In this document: one piece after another, positions 8,827 to 17,499 of the stretch
Position numbering within the stretch: the first letter of the stretch is position 1
How the letters are laid out: every line of letters starts with the position of its first letter
Notes under the pieces: model-generated
Told to the model about the DNA's origin: nothing
What the model saw: only the letters and a program-made list of their open reading frames with translations
Database searches by the model: none
Translations under genes and position numbers: made by a program
Assembly (NCBI GenBank): GCA_964539395.1
Contig: CAZIIU010000010.1
Coordinates: 1 to 64,000 of the forward strand
Source of the DNA: M55B112 sp964539395
Lineage (GTDB): Bacteria; Bacteroidota; Bacteroidia; Bacteroidales; GCA-2748055
Direction: 5' to 3'
DNA: 64,000 bases

Positions 8827-8885
8827 TACCTGCTGCACACTTACCTGCTAATACTGTCTCTTATAATCCTGTAAATTAAATTTTG

Positions 8886-9362
8886 TTAAAACCTGAAATG
8901 GGCAAATGCCTTATTTGATTCGGCCATTCTGTGCATCTCCTCTTTCCTCTTGAATGCACCGCCTTCCTGATTGTAAGCCGCAACGATCTCGGCTGCCAGC
9001 TTCTCACTCATTGATTTTCCCGGACGCTTCCTGGCAAAAAGGATCAGGTTTTTCATAGAAACTGAAACCTTGCGCTCCTGCCTTATTTCAACAGGTACCT
9101 GGAACGTGGCACCACCTACCCTCCTGCTCTTTACCTCAACCTGCGGCGTAATATTATCAAGTGCCTCCTTAAAAACCTCGAGGGTCGACTTCTCAACGCT
9201 TTTCGTTTTCGCCTCCACAATGTCCATCGCACCATAAAAGAGGTCGTACGCAACACTCTTCTTTCCGGCAAACATCAGATTATTTACAAACTGTGTTACA
9301 AAAGGATCCTTATATTTGGGATCCGGTAACAAAATACGCTTCTTTGGTTTCGACTTTCTCAT
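8886..9362 (-). CDS. rpsG: 30S ribosomal protein S7
   Basis: A 158-residue protein with MRKSKPKKRILLPDPKY, VNNLMFAGKKSVAYDLFYGA, RRVGGATFQVPVEIR and the terminal KREEMHRMAESNKAFAHF. S7 organises the 3' major domain of 16S rRNA and contacts E-site tRNA (family knowledge). It is the second gene of the str operon, 19 bases after rpsL and about 60 before fusA. Standard length. Confidence 0.98.
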   Translation of the reverse strand: MRKSKPKKRILLPDPKYKDPFVTQFVNNLMFAGKKSVAYDLFYGAMDIVEAKTKSVEKSTLEVFKEALDNITPQVEVKSRRVGGATFQVPVEIRQERKVSVSMKNLILFARKRPGKSMSEKLAAEIVAAYNQEGGAFKRKEEMHRMAESNKAFAHFRF

Positions 9363-9381
9363 TACCTGTAAAGGATTTCAA

Positions 9382-9759
9382 TTATTTTTTCTTCGGTCTC
9401 TTCGTGCCATATTTTGATCTGCGTTGAGTGCGGCCCTCAACCCCTGATGTGTCAAGGGCACCACGGATCAGGTGATATCTTACACCCGGGAGATCCTTTA
9501 CCCTTCCTCCCCTGATCATCACGATTGAATGCTCCTGAAGGTTATGGCCCTCACCCGGGATGTAGGCATTCACCTCCTTCTGGTTTGTTAACCTTACCCT
9601 TGCCACTTTTCTCATTGCAGAGTTTGGCTTCTTTGGTGTAGTTGTATAAACCCTTACACAGACACCTCGGCGTTGCGGACAGGAATCCAGTGCAGGAGAC
9701 TTGCTTTTGTCTATAAGCTCCTTTCTACCCTTACGTACTAGTTGTTGAATTGTAGGCAT
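9382..9759 (-). CDS. rpsL: 30S ribosomal protein S12
   Basis: A 125-residue protein with VYTTTPKKPNSAMRKVARV and GGRVKDLPGVRYHLIRG. It acts in the decoding centre. The residues where streptomycin-resistance substitutions usually arise, Lys43 and Lys88, are wild type, and Asp89, the RimO methylthiolation target in E. coli, is present. It is the first gene of the long ribosomal transcript; the -7/-33 promoter upstream (9812-9840) is placed to drive it. Confidence 0.98.
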   Translation of the reverse strand: MPTIQQLVRKGRKELIDKSKSPALDSCPQRRGVCVRVYTTTPKKPNSAMRKVARVRLTNQKEVNAYIPGEGHNLQEHSIVMIRGGRVKDLPGVRYHLIRGALDTSGVEGRTQRRSKYGTKRPKKK

Positions 9760-9811
9760 TTATGCTTATTACTTTTATTTTTTAAATAATATATTGTTCA
9801 AAATCGGGTTG

Positions 9812-9840
9812 CAAAGGTATTCTTTTTTTTAAAAAAACAA
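9812..9840 (-). promoter_or_regulatory. Bacteroidota-type promoter of the rpsL-fusA-S10 transcript
   Basis: On the minus strand a perfect -7 box TACCTTTG (9812-9819) is preceded by TTG (9838-9840) with an 18-base A/T-rich spacer. This matches the sigma-ABfr consensus TTTG/TAnnTTTG described for the phylum. It lies about 50 bases upstream of rpsL. Confidence 0.75.
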
Positions 9841-9896
9841 GAAGAATTCAGGTAAATATTTTATATCTGTAACTCACCCGATTTAGGTCCATTACC

Positions 9897-9925
9897 TTGA
9901 TTTATTCAAAATTTTATTACTTTTG
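9897..9925 (+). promoter_or_regulatory. Bacteroidota-type promoter of the EF-G paralogue
   Basis: TTG at 9897-9899, an 18-base spacer, then the -7 box TACTTTTG at 9918-9925. Predicted transcription start is near 9932, leaving a leader of about 54 bases before the ATG at 9986. Spacing is identical to the divergent rpsL promoter. Confidence 0.7.
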
Positions 9926-9985
9926 CTGTCCGAATCAGAACAGGCAGATATAGAATAACTTAATTGATAACACACCATTTATCGT

Positions 9986-12142
9986 ATGAAAAACTACACA
10001 ACCGATCGGGTCAAAACCGTTGCTCTTACGGGTAACGCGGGTTCAGGAAAAACAACCATGGCTGAAGCAATACTGTTCGAAGGGGGGATTATTGAGCGCA
10101 GGGGGGATATACGTCACAATAACACTGTTTCTGACTACAACCAGATAGAACAGGAAAATGAATCCTCCATCTTCTCCACTGTCATGTATTCAGAGTACGA
10201 TGATGCAAAGATTAACATTCTGGATGTTCCGGGGGCCGACGATTTTGTCGGAGGAACGGTTTCCATCCTCCACGTTGCCGACGCTGCACTAATGCTTATC
10301 AATGCCCAGCATGGTGTTGAGGTAGGAACTGAGATCCACAGCCGCTGGCTTGACAAATTCAGCAAACCGGTCATGATCGTAATCAACCATTGTGACCACG
10401 ACAAGGCGAACTTTGACAAGGCATTTGAGTCGGTAAAGGAGAGCTTCGGAATCAATGCTGTTCTGACACAATTTCCAGTTAATGCCGGTCCCGGATTCAA
10501 TGCTATTGTCGACATCATTAAGATGAAACAGTACACCTACCCTAAGGAGGGAGGTAAGCCTGAAATAGGTGATATTGATGCTGAGCACCAGGAGCGTGCA
10601 GAAGAACTGAGGAACGAGCTGATTGAAAAGGCTGCCGAAAATGACGAGAAGCTCATGGAGCTTTTTTTCGAGAATGACGGACTGACGGAGGATGAGATGC
10701 GTACAGGGATAAAGGCCGGGCTCTTATCAAGGGGAATGTTTCCAATCTTCTGTGCATCAGCCGAAAAAAATATCGGTATTGGCAGGATACTGGAGTTTAT
10801 TGCTGCTGTTGTTCCTTCAGCCGACCAGCTCCCTGCAACAAAGACAAAAGATGACAAAGAGGTTGCTGCAGATTCTTCTGCCCCGGTCTCGCTGTTTGTC
10901 TTCAAAACCTCGTTTGAATCCCATATCGGAGAAGTTAATTTTTTCAGGGTGATGTCGGGGACAGTCACCGAAGGCATGGATTTGACCAATATAAGAACCT
11001 CCAACAAAGAGCGGTTATCACAGCTTTTTGCCGCATACGGAAAGCATCGTACAAAAGTAACCCAGCTTGCAGCAGGGGATATCGGGTGCACCGTAAAACT
11101 TAAGAACACAACCACGAACGATACGCTTTGCGGACCGGGAGCATCTTTTGAGTTCCCAAAAATAGCATTTCCCAATCCAAAATACAGGGCAGCCATCAGG
11201 CCAACCAGCGAAGGCGATGAGGAAAAACTCGGCGAAGCACTCAACAGAATTCACCAGGAAGATCCGACCGTGCTCGTTGAATACAGCAAGGAGCTGCGGC
11301 AGATCATCATACACGGACAGGGTGAGCATCACCTCAATATTGTGAAGTGGCACCTGGATAATATATATAAGGTGGAGTCAGAGTTCCTTCCCCCGAGAAT
11401 TCCCTACCGTGAAACAATCACCAAAGCGGCACAATCCGACTACAGACATAAGAAGCAATCAGGTGGCGCCGGACAGTTCGGTGAAGTGCACATGATCATT
11501 GAGCCCTATATCGAGGGAACGCCTGAGAAGTCTGCGTTTAAAATCGACGGAAAGGAATACAAAATGTCTGTCAGGGGAAAAGAGGAGCACAAACTCCCGT
11601 GGGGCGGAACACTGCAGTTCATCAACTGTATCGTGGGCGGTTCGATCGATGCCCGTTTCCTCCCTGCCATCCTGAAAGGGGTCATGGAAAAAATGGAAGA
11701 GGGACCACTTACAGGGTCCTATGCCCGAGATATCAGGGTATATGTGTACGACGGAAAAATGCACCCTGTTGATTCAAACGAAATTTCTTTCATGCTTGCT
11801 GGCCGGAACGCTTTCAGCACTGCGTTCAGGAATGCCGGACCGAAAATCATGGAACCGGTTTATATTGTAGATGTGTTTGTCCCGTCAGACAGGATGGGTG
11901 ATGTGATGAGTGACCTGCAGGGTCGTCGTTCAATCGTATTGGGAATGTCGAGTGAAAGAGGATTTGAAAAGATCTCTGCAAAGGTTCCCCTGGCGGAGAT
12001 GTCGAAATACTCAACTGCCCTCAGCTCACTGACCAATGGTCGTGCGATGTACTCAATGTCCTTTGACGAGTATGCACCTGTTCCCGGTGATATTCAGGAC
12101 GAACTGCTGAAGGCTTATGCAGCCGAACAGGAAGAGGATTAA
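9986..12142 (+). CDS. EF-G paralogue with degenerate GTPase motifs (EF-G2-like)
   Basis: 718 residues colinear with EF-G domains I-V. The P-loop GNAGSGKTT (16-24) is kept. The switch I RGIT motif is replaced by ESSI (59-62), DTPGH reads DVPGA so the catalytic His is Ala84, and NKxD is NHCD (134-137). The domain IV segment GGAGQFGEV and C-terminal SMSFDEYAPVP are conserved. Bacteroides EF-G2, reported to support translocation without GTP hydrolysis during carbon limitation, is the closest known parallel; equivalence is inferred. It has its own promoter, diverges from rpsL, and ends in a terminator. Alternatives are a tetracycline-protection-like or ribosome-recycling factor, less likely. Confidence 0.85.
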   Translation: MKNYTTDRVKTVALTGNAGSGKTTMAEAILFEGGIIERRGDIRHNNTVSDYNQIEQENESSIFSTVMYSEYDDAKINILDVPGADDFVGGTVSILHVADAALMLINAQHGVEVGTEIHSRWLDKFSKPVMIVINHCDHDKANFDKAFESVKESFGINAVLTQFPVNAGPGFNAIVDIIKMKQYTYPKEGGKPEIGDIDAEHQERAEELRNELIEKAAENDEKLMELFFENDGLTEDEMRTGIKAGLLSRGMFPIFCASAEKNIGIGRILEFIAAVVPSADQLPATKTKDDKEVAADSSAPVSLFVFKTSFESHIGEVNFFRVMSGTVTEGMDLTNIRTSNKERLSQLFAAYGKHRTKVTQLAAGDIGCTVKLKNTTTNDTLCGPGASFEFPKIAFPNPKYRAAIRPTSEGDEEKLGEALNRIHQEDPTVLVEYSKELRQIIIHGQGEHHLNIVKWHLDNIYKVESEFLPPRIPYRETITKAAQSDYRHKKQSGGAGQFGEVHMIIEPYIEGTPEKSAFKIDGKEYKMSVRGKEEHKLPWGGTLQFINCIVGGSIDARFLPAILKGVMEKMEEGPLTGSYARDIRVYVYDGKMHPVDSNEISFMLAGRNAFSTAFRNAGPKIMEPVYIVDVFVPSDRMGDVMSDLQGRRSIVLGMSSERGFEKISAKVPLAEMSKYSTALSSLTNGRAMYSMSFDEYAPVPGDIQDELLKAYAAEQEED

Positions 12143-12164
12143 TATTGATACTGTTTATTTCCTG

Positions 12165-12196
12165 AAAGGGCCTCCTCCGGTGGAAGCCCTTTTTTT
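12165..12196 (+). terminator. Rho-independent terminator after the EF-G paralogue
   Basis: The stem AAAGGGC (12165-12171) pairs with GCCCTTT (12186-12192), the upper stem is extended by TCC/GGA, and a run of seven T follows (12190-12196). It lies 23 bases after the stop codon, between two convergent genes. Confidence 0.8.
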
Positions 12197-12230
12197 GATA
12201 TTCTTCTCAAAGAAACCTGTAGCTTATCTA

Positions 12231-12812
12231 CTATTGTGTCGCAAGCAGGCTTTCCAGTTTCTCATCCAGCCTTTCGCCACGAAGGTTAATACCGATCACT
12301 ACCCCATGCTGATCAAGCAGGAAATTGGAAGGTATCATCTGGATACCATAATCCTGTACTGCCTGTGTGCGGGCACCTTCCATGGTGCCAAGCTGATAGG
12401 GCCAGTCGAGCCTGTCCTGTATCACCGCCTTTCTCCAGGCTTCTTCATCACGGTCGAGCGATACAGAGAAAATTTCAAAACCATCCCCTTTGGTAAAGGA
12501 TTCCTGTTGGTATTCGTCATATACCCTCACAAGATGTGGATTCTCCAGTCGGCAAGGATTGCACCAGGATGCCCAGAAGTCTACCAGTACCAGTTTGCCT
12601 CTCATCGAACTGAGATTCATGATCTCCCCTTCGAGGTTGGGCATCGAAATCTCCGGTGCCCTCAGTCCAAGAGTGTGTCCGACGGGAAGAGCCTCAATTT
12701 CCGGAGGCATGGTATAAACTACCTCACCGGTGGTTTGATCAGAATGTCTGTTTCCACAGGAGGTGAGCATGAGTATCACAACTGCTGTAAGGGCATAAAC
12801 TGTTTTCTTCAT
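12231..12812 (-). CDS. TlpA/ResA-like thioredoxin lipoprotein
   Basis: Start taken at 12812 (MKKTVYALTAVVILMLTSC), giving 193 residues with a lipobox Cys at position 19; an ATG three codons upstream is possible. A thioredoxin fold follows with LVLVDFWASWCNPCRLENP (redox CxxC at 84-87) and the cis-Pro region MIPSNFLLDQHG. Such proteins act on the periplasmic side, reducing or exchanging disulfides, often on cytochrome c apoproteins or cell-surface proteins. Target unknown here. It is the last gene after DUF4290 and murA on the minus strand; the 93-base gap to murA shows no clear promoter. Confidence 0.9.
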   Translation of the reverse strand: MKKTVYALTAVVILMLTSCGNRHSDQTTGEVVYTMPPEIEALPVGHTLGLRAPEISMPNLEGEIMNLSSMRGKLVLVDFWASWCNPCRLENPHLVRVYDEYQQESFTKGDGFEIFSVSLDRDEEAWRKAVIQDRLDWPYQLGTMEGARTQAVQDYGIQMIPSNFLLDQHGVVIGINLRGERLDEKLESLLATQ

Positions 12813-12905
12813 GTTGATCATACGTTTTTATTCATTCTTTGCCACGGTTGTTAGTTTCACAGGCCAGGGTTACTATTACCGACATATCAACCTTTATCGA
12901 ATGTA

Positions 12906-14213
12906 CTATTCTTCACGCAGGATCGATGCACCCAACCCGTTCAGACGCACATCGATCTGTTCATACCCCCTGTCGATCTGCTCAATATTGTGAATGATGC
13001 TTGTCCCGTCTGCGCTCATGGCTGCAATAAGCAAAGCTACTCCGGCCCTGATATCAGGAGAACTCATGTTGGTAGCCCTGAGTTTGATCTGATTGTCGAG
13101 TCCAATGACCGTGGCACGGTGGGGGTCGCACAGGATGATTTGTGCCCCCATATCAATAAGTTTGTCAACAAAGAACAGCCTGCTTTCAAACATCTTCTGA
13201 TGAATCAGTACACTCCCCTTTGCCTGTGTGGCAGTTACCAGAATTACACTGAGCAGATCGGGGGTCAGACCGGGCCAGGGTGCATCTGCGATGGTCATGA
13301 TCGCTCCGTCGATAAATGTTTCAATCTCATAATGGTCCATCGCCGGTATATGAATATGATCTCCAACTTTCTCTACACTGATTCCCAGTCGCCTGAACGA
13401 TACAGGAATAATACCCAGTTCATCGTAGGCAACATCCCTGATAAGCAGATCCGAACCGGTCATCGCTGCCATCCCGATAAAGCTCCCGACCTCGATCATA
13501 TCCGGGAGTATCCTGTGACGCGTTCCCCGGAGATAATCCACTCCGTGAATAGTGAGCAGATTGGATCCGATGCCTTCAATGTTTGCCCCCATGGAGACCA
13601 GCATGCGGCAAAGCTGTTGAAGGTAGGGCTCGCATGCGGCATTATAGATCGTTGTGGTACCTTCGGCCATGACTGCTGCCATAAGAATGTTGGCTGTACC
13701 GGTAACAGAGGCCTCATCAAGTAACATGTAAGTTCCTTTCAGCTTTTTTCCCTCTACTTCGAAACAGGACCGATCGATATTAAAACTGAATGTGGCTCCT
13801 AACTTCCGGAAACCGATAAAATGGGTATCGAGCCTGCGCCTTCCGATCTTGTCACCGCCCGGTTTTGGGATAAAGGCCTTCCCAAACCTGGCCAGCAGGG
13901 GTCCCACAAGCATGACGGATCCACGCAACTCAGTTGATTTTTTGTAGTAGTCAATGCTTTCGAGATATTCCGGATCGATCTGGTTGGCCTGGAACGTATA
14001 GGTTTTATCATCAATCCGGTCAACCATCACACCGAGATCGCCCAGAAGTTCGATCAGTTTGATCACATCGCGAATGTGTGGAATGTTTTCTATGGTGACC
14101 TTTTCGGGAGTAAGCAGCACTGCACAGAGGATTTGAAGTGCTTCATTTTTGGCACCCTGCGGCAAGATTTCTCCTGCAAGTTTTTTACCACCTTCAATGA
14201 TAAATTTTCCCAT
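12906..14213 (-). CDS. murA: UDP-N-acetylglucosamine 1-carboxyvinyltransferase with Asp at the catalytic Cys position
   Basis: 435 residues of the EPSP synthase/MurA fold, which catalyses the first committed step of peptidoglycan synthesis. The substrate-binding Lys22-Asn23 pair is visible in QGAKNEALQ. The loop that normally reads PGGC carries PGGDKIGRR, so residue 121 is Asp. Cys-to-Asp at this position is known to keep activity and give fosfomycin resistance in other bacteria. The rest of the enzyme (TEASVTGTANILMA-type segment, IRDVAYDELG, PDIRAGVALLIAAM) is intact. It is 75 bases downstream of the DUF4290 gene, probably co-transcribed. Confidence 0.96.
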   Translation of the reverse strand: MGKFIIEGGKKLAGEILPQGAKNEALQILCAVLLTPEKVTIENIPHIRDVIKLIELLGDLGVMVDRIDDKTYTFQANQIDPEYLESIDYYKKSTELRGSVMLVGPLLARFGKAFIPKPGGDKIGRRRLDTHFIGFRKLGATFSFNIDRSCFEVEGKKLKGTYMLLDEASVTGTANILMAAVMAEGTTTIYNAACEPYLQQLCRMLVSMGANIEGIGSNLLTIHGVDYLRGTRHRILPDMIEVGSFIGMAAMTGSDLLIRDVAYDELGIIPVSFRRLGISVEKVGDHIHIPAMDHYEIETFIDGAIMTIADAPWPGLTPDLLSVILVTATQAKGSVLIHQKMFESRLFFVDKLIDMGAQIILCDPHRATVIGLDNQIKLRATNMSSPDIRAGVALLIAAMSADGTSIIHNIEQIDRGYEQIDVRLNGLGASILREE

Positions 14214-14287
14214 AAGCAGGATCTACTTTCAATTTTTTACCGGGTAACAGTGGTCCTATAAAAGCAAAATCAGCTGTAAAATCAGGA

Positions 14288-14890
14288 TTACTGCCTCTTT
14301 TTACCCCCGCCCTTTTTCTTTCTTACATTCTTGGCCAGAATCTCGCGTGTTTCGGGCAATACGAGGTCGGGACTAAGCTCCAGGCGGTTGCCCGACAGTG
14401 TGACCAGGTCCTCAAGAATCTCCCGGTCGTCAACCGCTTCCCTGTTCCAGGTAAGATATGACTTTTTCATATGGTAGGCGATCATCTTAACCAAATCGTG
14501 CTTCTCTTCACCATCCTCCATTGCGACAGCCTTTTCTATCATCATTACAATGGAGTGTCCGTAATGCTTGAAGCGGATCTTCTTATGGGGATAAGGCACC
14601 CTCTTCGGCTTCTCATTCAGCATCTCCCTGACTGGCTTCTCGTATGGAGAATCAATATCGAGCTTAAAATCTGAAATTACCATGAGGTGATCCCAAAGCT
14701 TGTGTTTAAAATCGGCTACATCGCGCAGGTGGGGATTCAGGTTTCCCATAACCCCGATAACTGTCCTTGCTGCCTTATTTCTTTCTTCCCTGTCTTCGAT
14801 TGTCATAAGATGTTCCACCATCTTCTGAATGTTACGCCCGTATTCCGGGAGGACAAGTTTCTCCCGGCTTGTATTATAATCGTATGTCAT
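14288..14890 (-). CDS. DUF4290 protein of unknown function
   Basis: I recognise the DUF4290 family from MTYDYNTSREKLVLPEYGR and the segment GNLNPHLRDVADFKHKLWDH. The start is set at 14890 (200 residues): the -7 box at 14908-14915 lies just upstream, so the longer open frame to 14935 would begin before the transcript. The protein is soluble, charged and largely helical with no signal peptide, ending in a Gly/Lys tail (KKKGGGKKRQ). It is first in a probable DUF4290-murA-tlpA transcript. Function is not established; the murA linkage hints at envelope growth only by context. Confidence 0.85.
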   Translation of the reverse strand: MTYDYNTSREKLVLPEYGRNIQKMVEHLMTIEDREERNKAARTVIGVMGNLNPHLRDVADFKHKLWDHLMVISDFKLDIDSPYEKPVREMLNEKPKRVPYPHKKIRFKHYGHSIVMMIEKAVAMEDGEEKHDLVKMIAYHMKKSYLTWNREAVDDREILEDLVTLSGNRLELSPDLVLPETREILAKNVRKKKGGGKKRQ

Positions 14891-14907
14891 GTGGTAATAA
14901 TATACAG

Positions 14908-14915
14908 CAAAAGTA
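14908..14915 (-). promoter_or_regulatory. -7 promoter box for DUF4290-murA
   Basis: TACTTTTG on the minus strand, a perfect TAnnTTTG box. Predicted start near 14901, about 11 bases before the chosen ATG. No clear -33 TTG at normal distance. Confidence 0.55.
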
Positions 14916-15147
14916 GTGCTTTTAATCCTGATCATAAAACTTTTAGTAAAACTTGTGTCGGTATGCGGATAATCCGGAAGTAAAAAAATGCCCCCGGCAT
15001 CATTATCGCGGGGACAGGCTTCCCTATAAACCTGTCTTCCGGAGATGGGAATGCCTCTTCCCTAATGTTCCGCCGGATCGGCACAGAAGTGAATCCAGTG
15101 CGACACCCCTGCATCGGAATGTGAACCAAACCTGCACAACGAAAAGA

Positions 15148-17499
15148 TTACTTTATATCCGAAAGCTTTAATTTGGCGAACTTTAGCAGCAACTGCTTTT
15201 TGCCGATGGGGAACATAACAGTTGCCTTTGTGTTGGGAACAACGCCCTCTATATGAAGTACCTCACCCACACCGAACCTCGGATGTTCTACTTTCATTCC
15301 AACCTCAATATTATCGATAGTTAGAGAGGCAGAAGATGATGCTGTTGCTCTGTCCATTTTCAATAGCTGCTTCTCCCCAACAGTCTCCCTCGATTTGCGC
15401 TGTAATGAAGGGTATTTTCCTACAGGGGCATTGCGTTCCCTGTAACGCTCCTCATCGTTCGTCTGGATGACCGAAGGATAGAAGTCGTGTGGCAGATCAA
15501 TAAAGTCTTTATGAACCTCCCTGATAAACCTGCTGGGAACGGTGACCGTTTCGATACCCCAGCGGTACCTTTTTGCGGCAAAGGTAAGGGTAGCTGACTT
15601 TTCTGCCCGTGTAACTGCAACATAAAAGAGTCGCCGCTCCTCTTCAAGTCCCTTCATATCGCCTGCATTCATCGGTGAAGGAAATAGCTCCTCCTCCATT
15701 CCTGCGACGAACACATGCCTGAACTCCAGTCCCTTGGCAGCGTGAATAGTCATAATGCTCACCTTATTAAAATCCTCCTCCAAATCTGTATCTGCATCCG
15801 TCAGCAAAGTAACATCCTGAAGGTATGTGGCAAGTGTCAGATCCTCATTTGAATCGAGGTTGTCGGTGTAATCCTTAATCCCGTTCAGCAGCTCTTCAAT
15901 GTTTTCATAACGGCTGACTGCTTCGGGAGTTTTCTCCGACTGAAGGTCGGCCATAACGCCGGTTTTCGTGGCAATGGTATATGCCAGATCGAATGCCTCC
16001 ATCTCCTGCAGCCTGGATTTGAACTCCCTGATCATGTTGGTGAAGCTGTTCAGTTTTTTAACCGTCCCCTGGTTCAGATCGAGACTCACCTGGTCGAGAT
16101 GATTGAGTACCTTCCACATCGAAGTGTCGAGCTTTCCTGCATATTCAGTGATCTTTTCAACGGTTGTTTTACCGATTCCCCGTAGCGGATAGTTGATCAC
16201 CCTTTTAAGCGCCTCATCATCTTCGGGATTCACAACGAGACGGAAATAGGCCAGCAGGTCCTTGATCTCCTTGCGCTGATAAAAGGAGACCGATCCAAAC
16301 ACTTTATAGGGTATATTGAGTTTCCTGAGGCTCTCCTCGAAGATCCTCGACTGTGCATTGGTGCGGTAAAGGATCGCAAAATGAAGGTAGTCGAGTTGTT
16401 CTCTGAAACGGAGATCGGAGATCGCATTGGCAACTGCAATGCCTTCCTCCCGGTCGTCCCGCAGTTTCATTACCCTGATCTTCTCACCCAACTCCTCCTC
16501 CGAGAATATCTTCTTGGGGATCTGCTCACTGTTTTTTGCAATTATGCTGTTAGCCGCATCAACGATCATGCGGGTCGACCTGTAGTTGCGTTCCAGCTTG
16601 AAGAGCTGGTAATCGGGATGGTCCTTCCTGAAGTTGAGGATATTCTCAATCCTCGCCCCCCTGAAAGAATAGATGCTCTGCGCATCATCGCCCACTACAC
16701 AGATATTATTATGACCGGCGGAGAGCTGCCTGATAATCTGATACTGTGAATAATTCGTATCCTGGTATTCATCCACCAGGATAAAGTCGAACGCCTGCTG
16801 ATATTTAACGAGAACTGCGGGATGGTCGTTAAACATCAGATTGATCTGCAGGAGGAGATCATCGAAATCCATCGCTCCGAATTTTTTACAGCGGCGTGTG
16901 TAATGACTGTAGATCTCTCCCATTTGCGGTCGGCGCGTCGCCATATCCTTTGTCCGTATCTCATTGCTGTTTATATAGATTGAGGGAGTAATAAGGTTGT
17001 TCTTCGCATAAGAAATACGGTTGTATACCTCTGCCGGCTTATAGATCTTTTCGTCCAGCTTAAGATCCTTGATGATCTGCCTTACCAGGTTCCTGGAGTC
17101 GATGGTGTCGTAGATGGTGAAGTCTGACGGGTAGCCGATTAGTTCGGCCTCTCGTCGGAGAATTCTGGCAAAGAGTGAGTGAAATGTACCCATCCACAAT
17201 TGCCTGGCCAGGTCGTATGAAACCAACTTTGCCACACGCTCCTTCATCTCCCTGGCTGCTTTGTTGGTAAAAGTAAGTGCGAGGATGCGGAAAGGTTGTA
17301 CACCCTGTTGCAACAGGTAAGCCACCCTGTATGTAAGCACCCTTGTCTTCCCCGAACCGGCCCCGGCCACCACAAGTGCAGGTCCGCGATACTTCTCAAC
17401 CGCCTCACGTTGAGACTGATTCAACTCCTTTAGAAAATCTTTCAATTGCACCTCCTTTTTTCGGCTGGCTAAGTTAGTATATGGTGTGGGGAAGACCAT
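15148..17499 (-). CDS. pcrA: UvrD/PcrA-type DNA helicase
   Basis: 783 residues of superfamily 1A helicase: Q-motif LNQSQREAV, Walker A AGAGSGKT (45-52), LALTFTNKAAREMKERV, DEExx-type ILVDEYQDTNYSQYQ, the Arg-finger region VGDDAQSIYSFRGA and motif VI RRLFYVAVTRAE. The C-terminal VEHPRFGVGEVLHIEG segment is the Tudor-like domain that binds RNA polymerase in PcrA. It unwinds DNA in repair and removes replication/transcription conflicts (family knowledge). The start gives about 20 extra residues; a downstream non-ATG start is possible. It stands alone, 400 bases from the next gene. Confidence 0.95.
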   Translation of the reverse strand: MVFPTPYTNLASRKKEVQLKDFLKELNQSQREAVEKYRGPALVVAGAGSGKTRVLTYRVAYLLQQGVQPFRILALTFTNKAAREMKERVAKLVSYDLARQLWMGTFHSLFARILRREAELIGYPSDFTIYDTIDSRNLVRQIIKDLKLDEKIYKPAEVYNRISYAKNNLITPSIYINSNEIRTKDMATRRPQMGEIYSHYTRRCKKFGAMDFDDLLLQINLMFNDHPAVLVKYQQAFDFILVDEYQDTNYSQYQIIRQLSAGHNNICVVGDDAQSIYSFRGARIENILNFRKDHPDYQLFKLERNYRSTRMIVDAANSIIAKNSEQIPKKIFSEEELGEKIRVMKLRDDREEGIAVANAISDLRFREQLDYLHFAILYRTNAQSRIFEESLRKLNIPYKVFGSVSFYQRKEIKDLLAYFRLVVNPEDDEALKRVINYPLRGIGKTTVEKITEYAGKLDTSMWKVLNHLDQVSLDLNQGTVKKLNSFTNMIREFKSRLQEMEAFDLAYTIATKTGVMADLQSEKTPEAVSRYENIEELLNGIKDYTDNLDSNEDLTLATYLQDVTLLTDADTDLEEDFNKVSIMTIHAAKGLEFRHVFVAGMEEELFPSPMNAGDMKGLEEERRLFYVAVTRAEKSATLTFAAKRYRWGIETVTVPSRFIREVHKDFIDLPHDFYPSVIQTNDEERYRERNAPVGKYPSLQRKSRETVGEKQLLKMDRATASSSASLTIDNIEVGMKVEHPRFGVGEVLHIEGVVPNTKATVMFPIGKKQLLLKFAKLKLSDIK

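Noticed and set aside
9882..10010. Possible ribosomal-protein autoregulatory RNA leader
   Set aside because: Leaders on both sides are short and no stable conserved stem was seen.
12990..13724. 244-codon plus-strand frame opposite murA
   Set aside because: Antisense to MurA, Cys-rich but without ordered metal motifs.
14932..15129. 65-codon minus-strand frame between DUF4290 and the helicase
   Set aside because: No family resemblance, no ribosome site, and it overlaps the DUF4290 promoter region.
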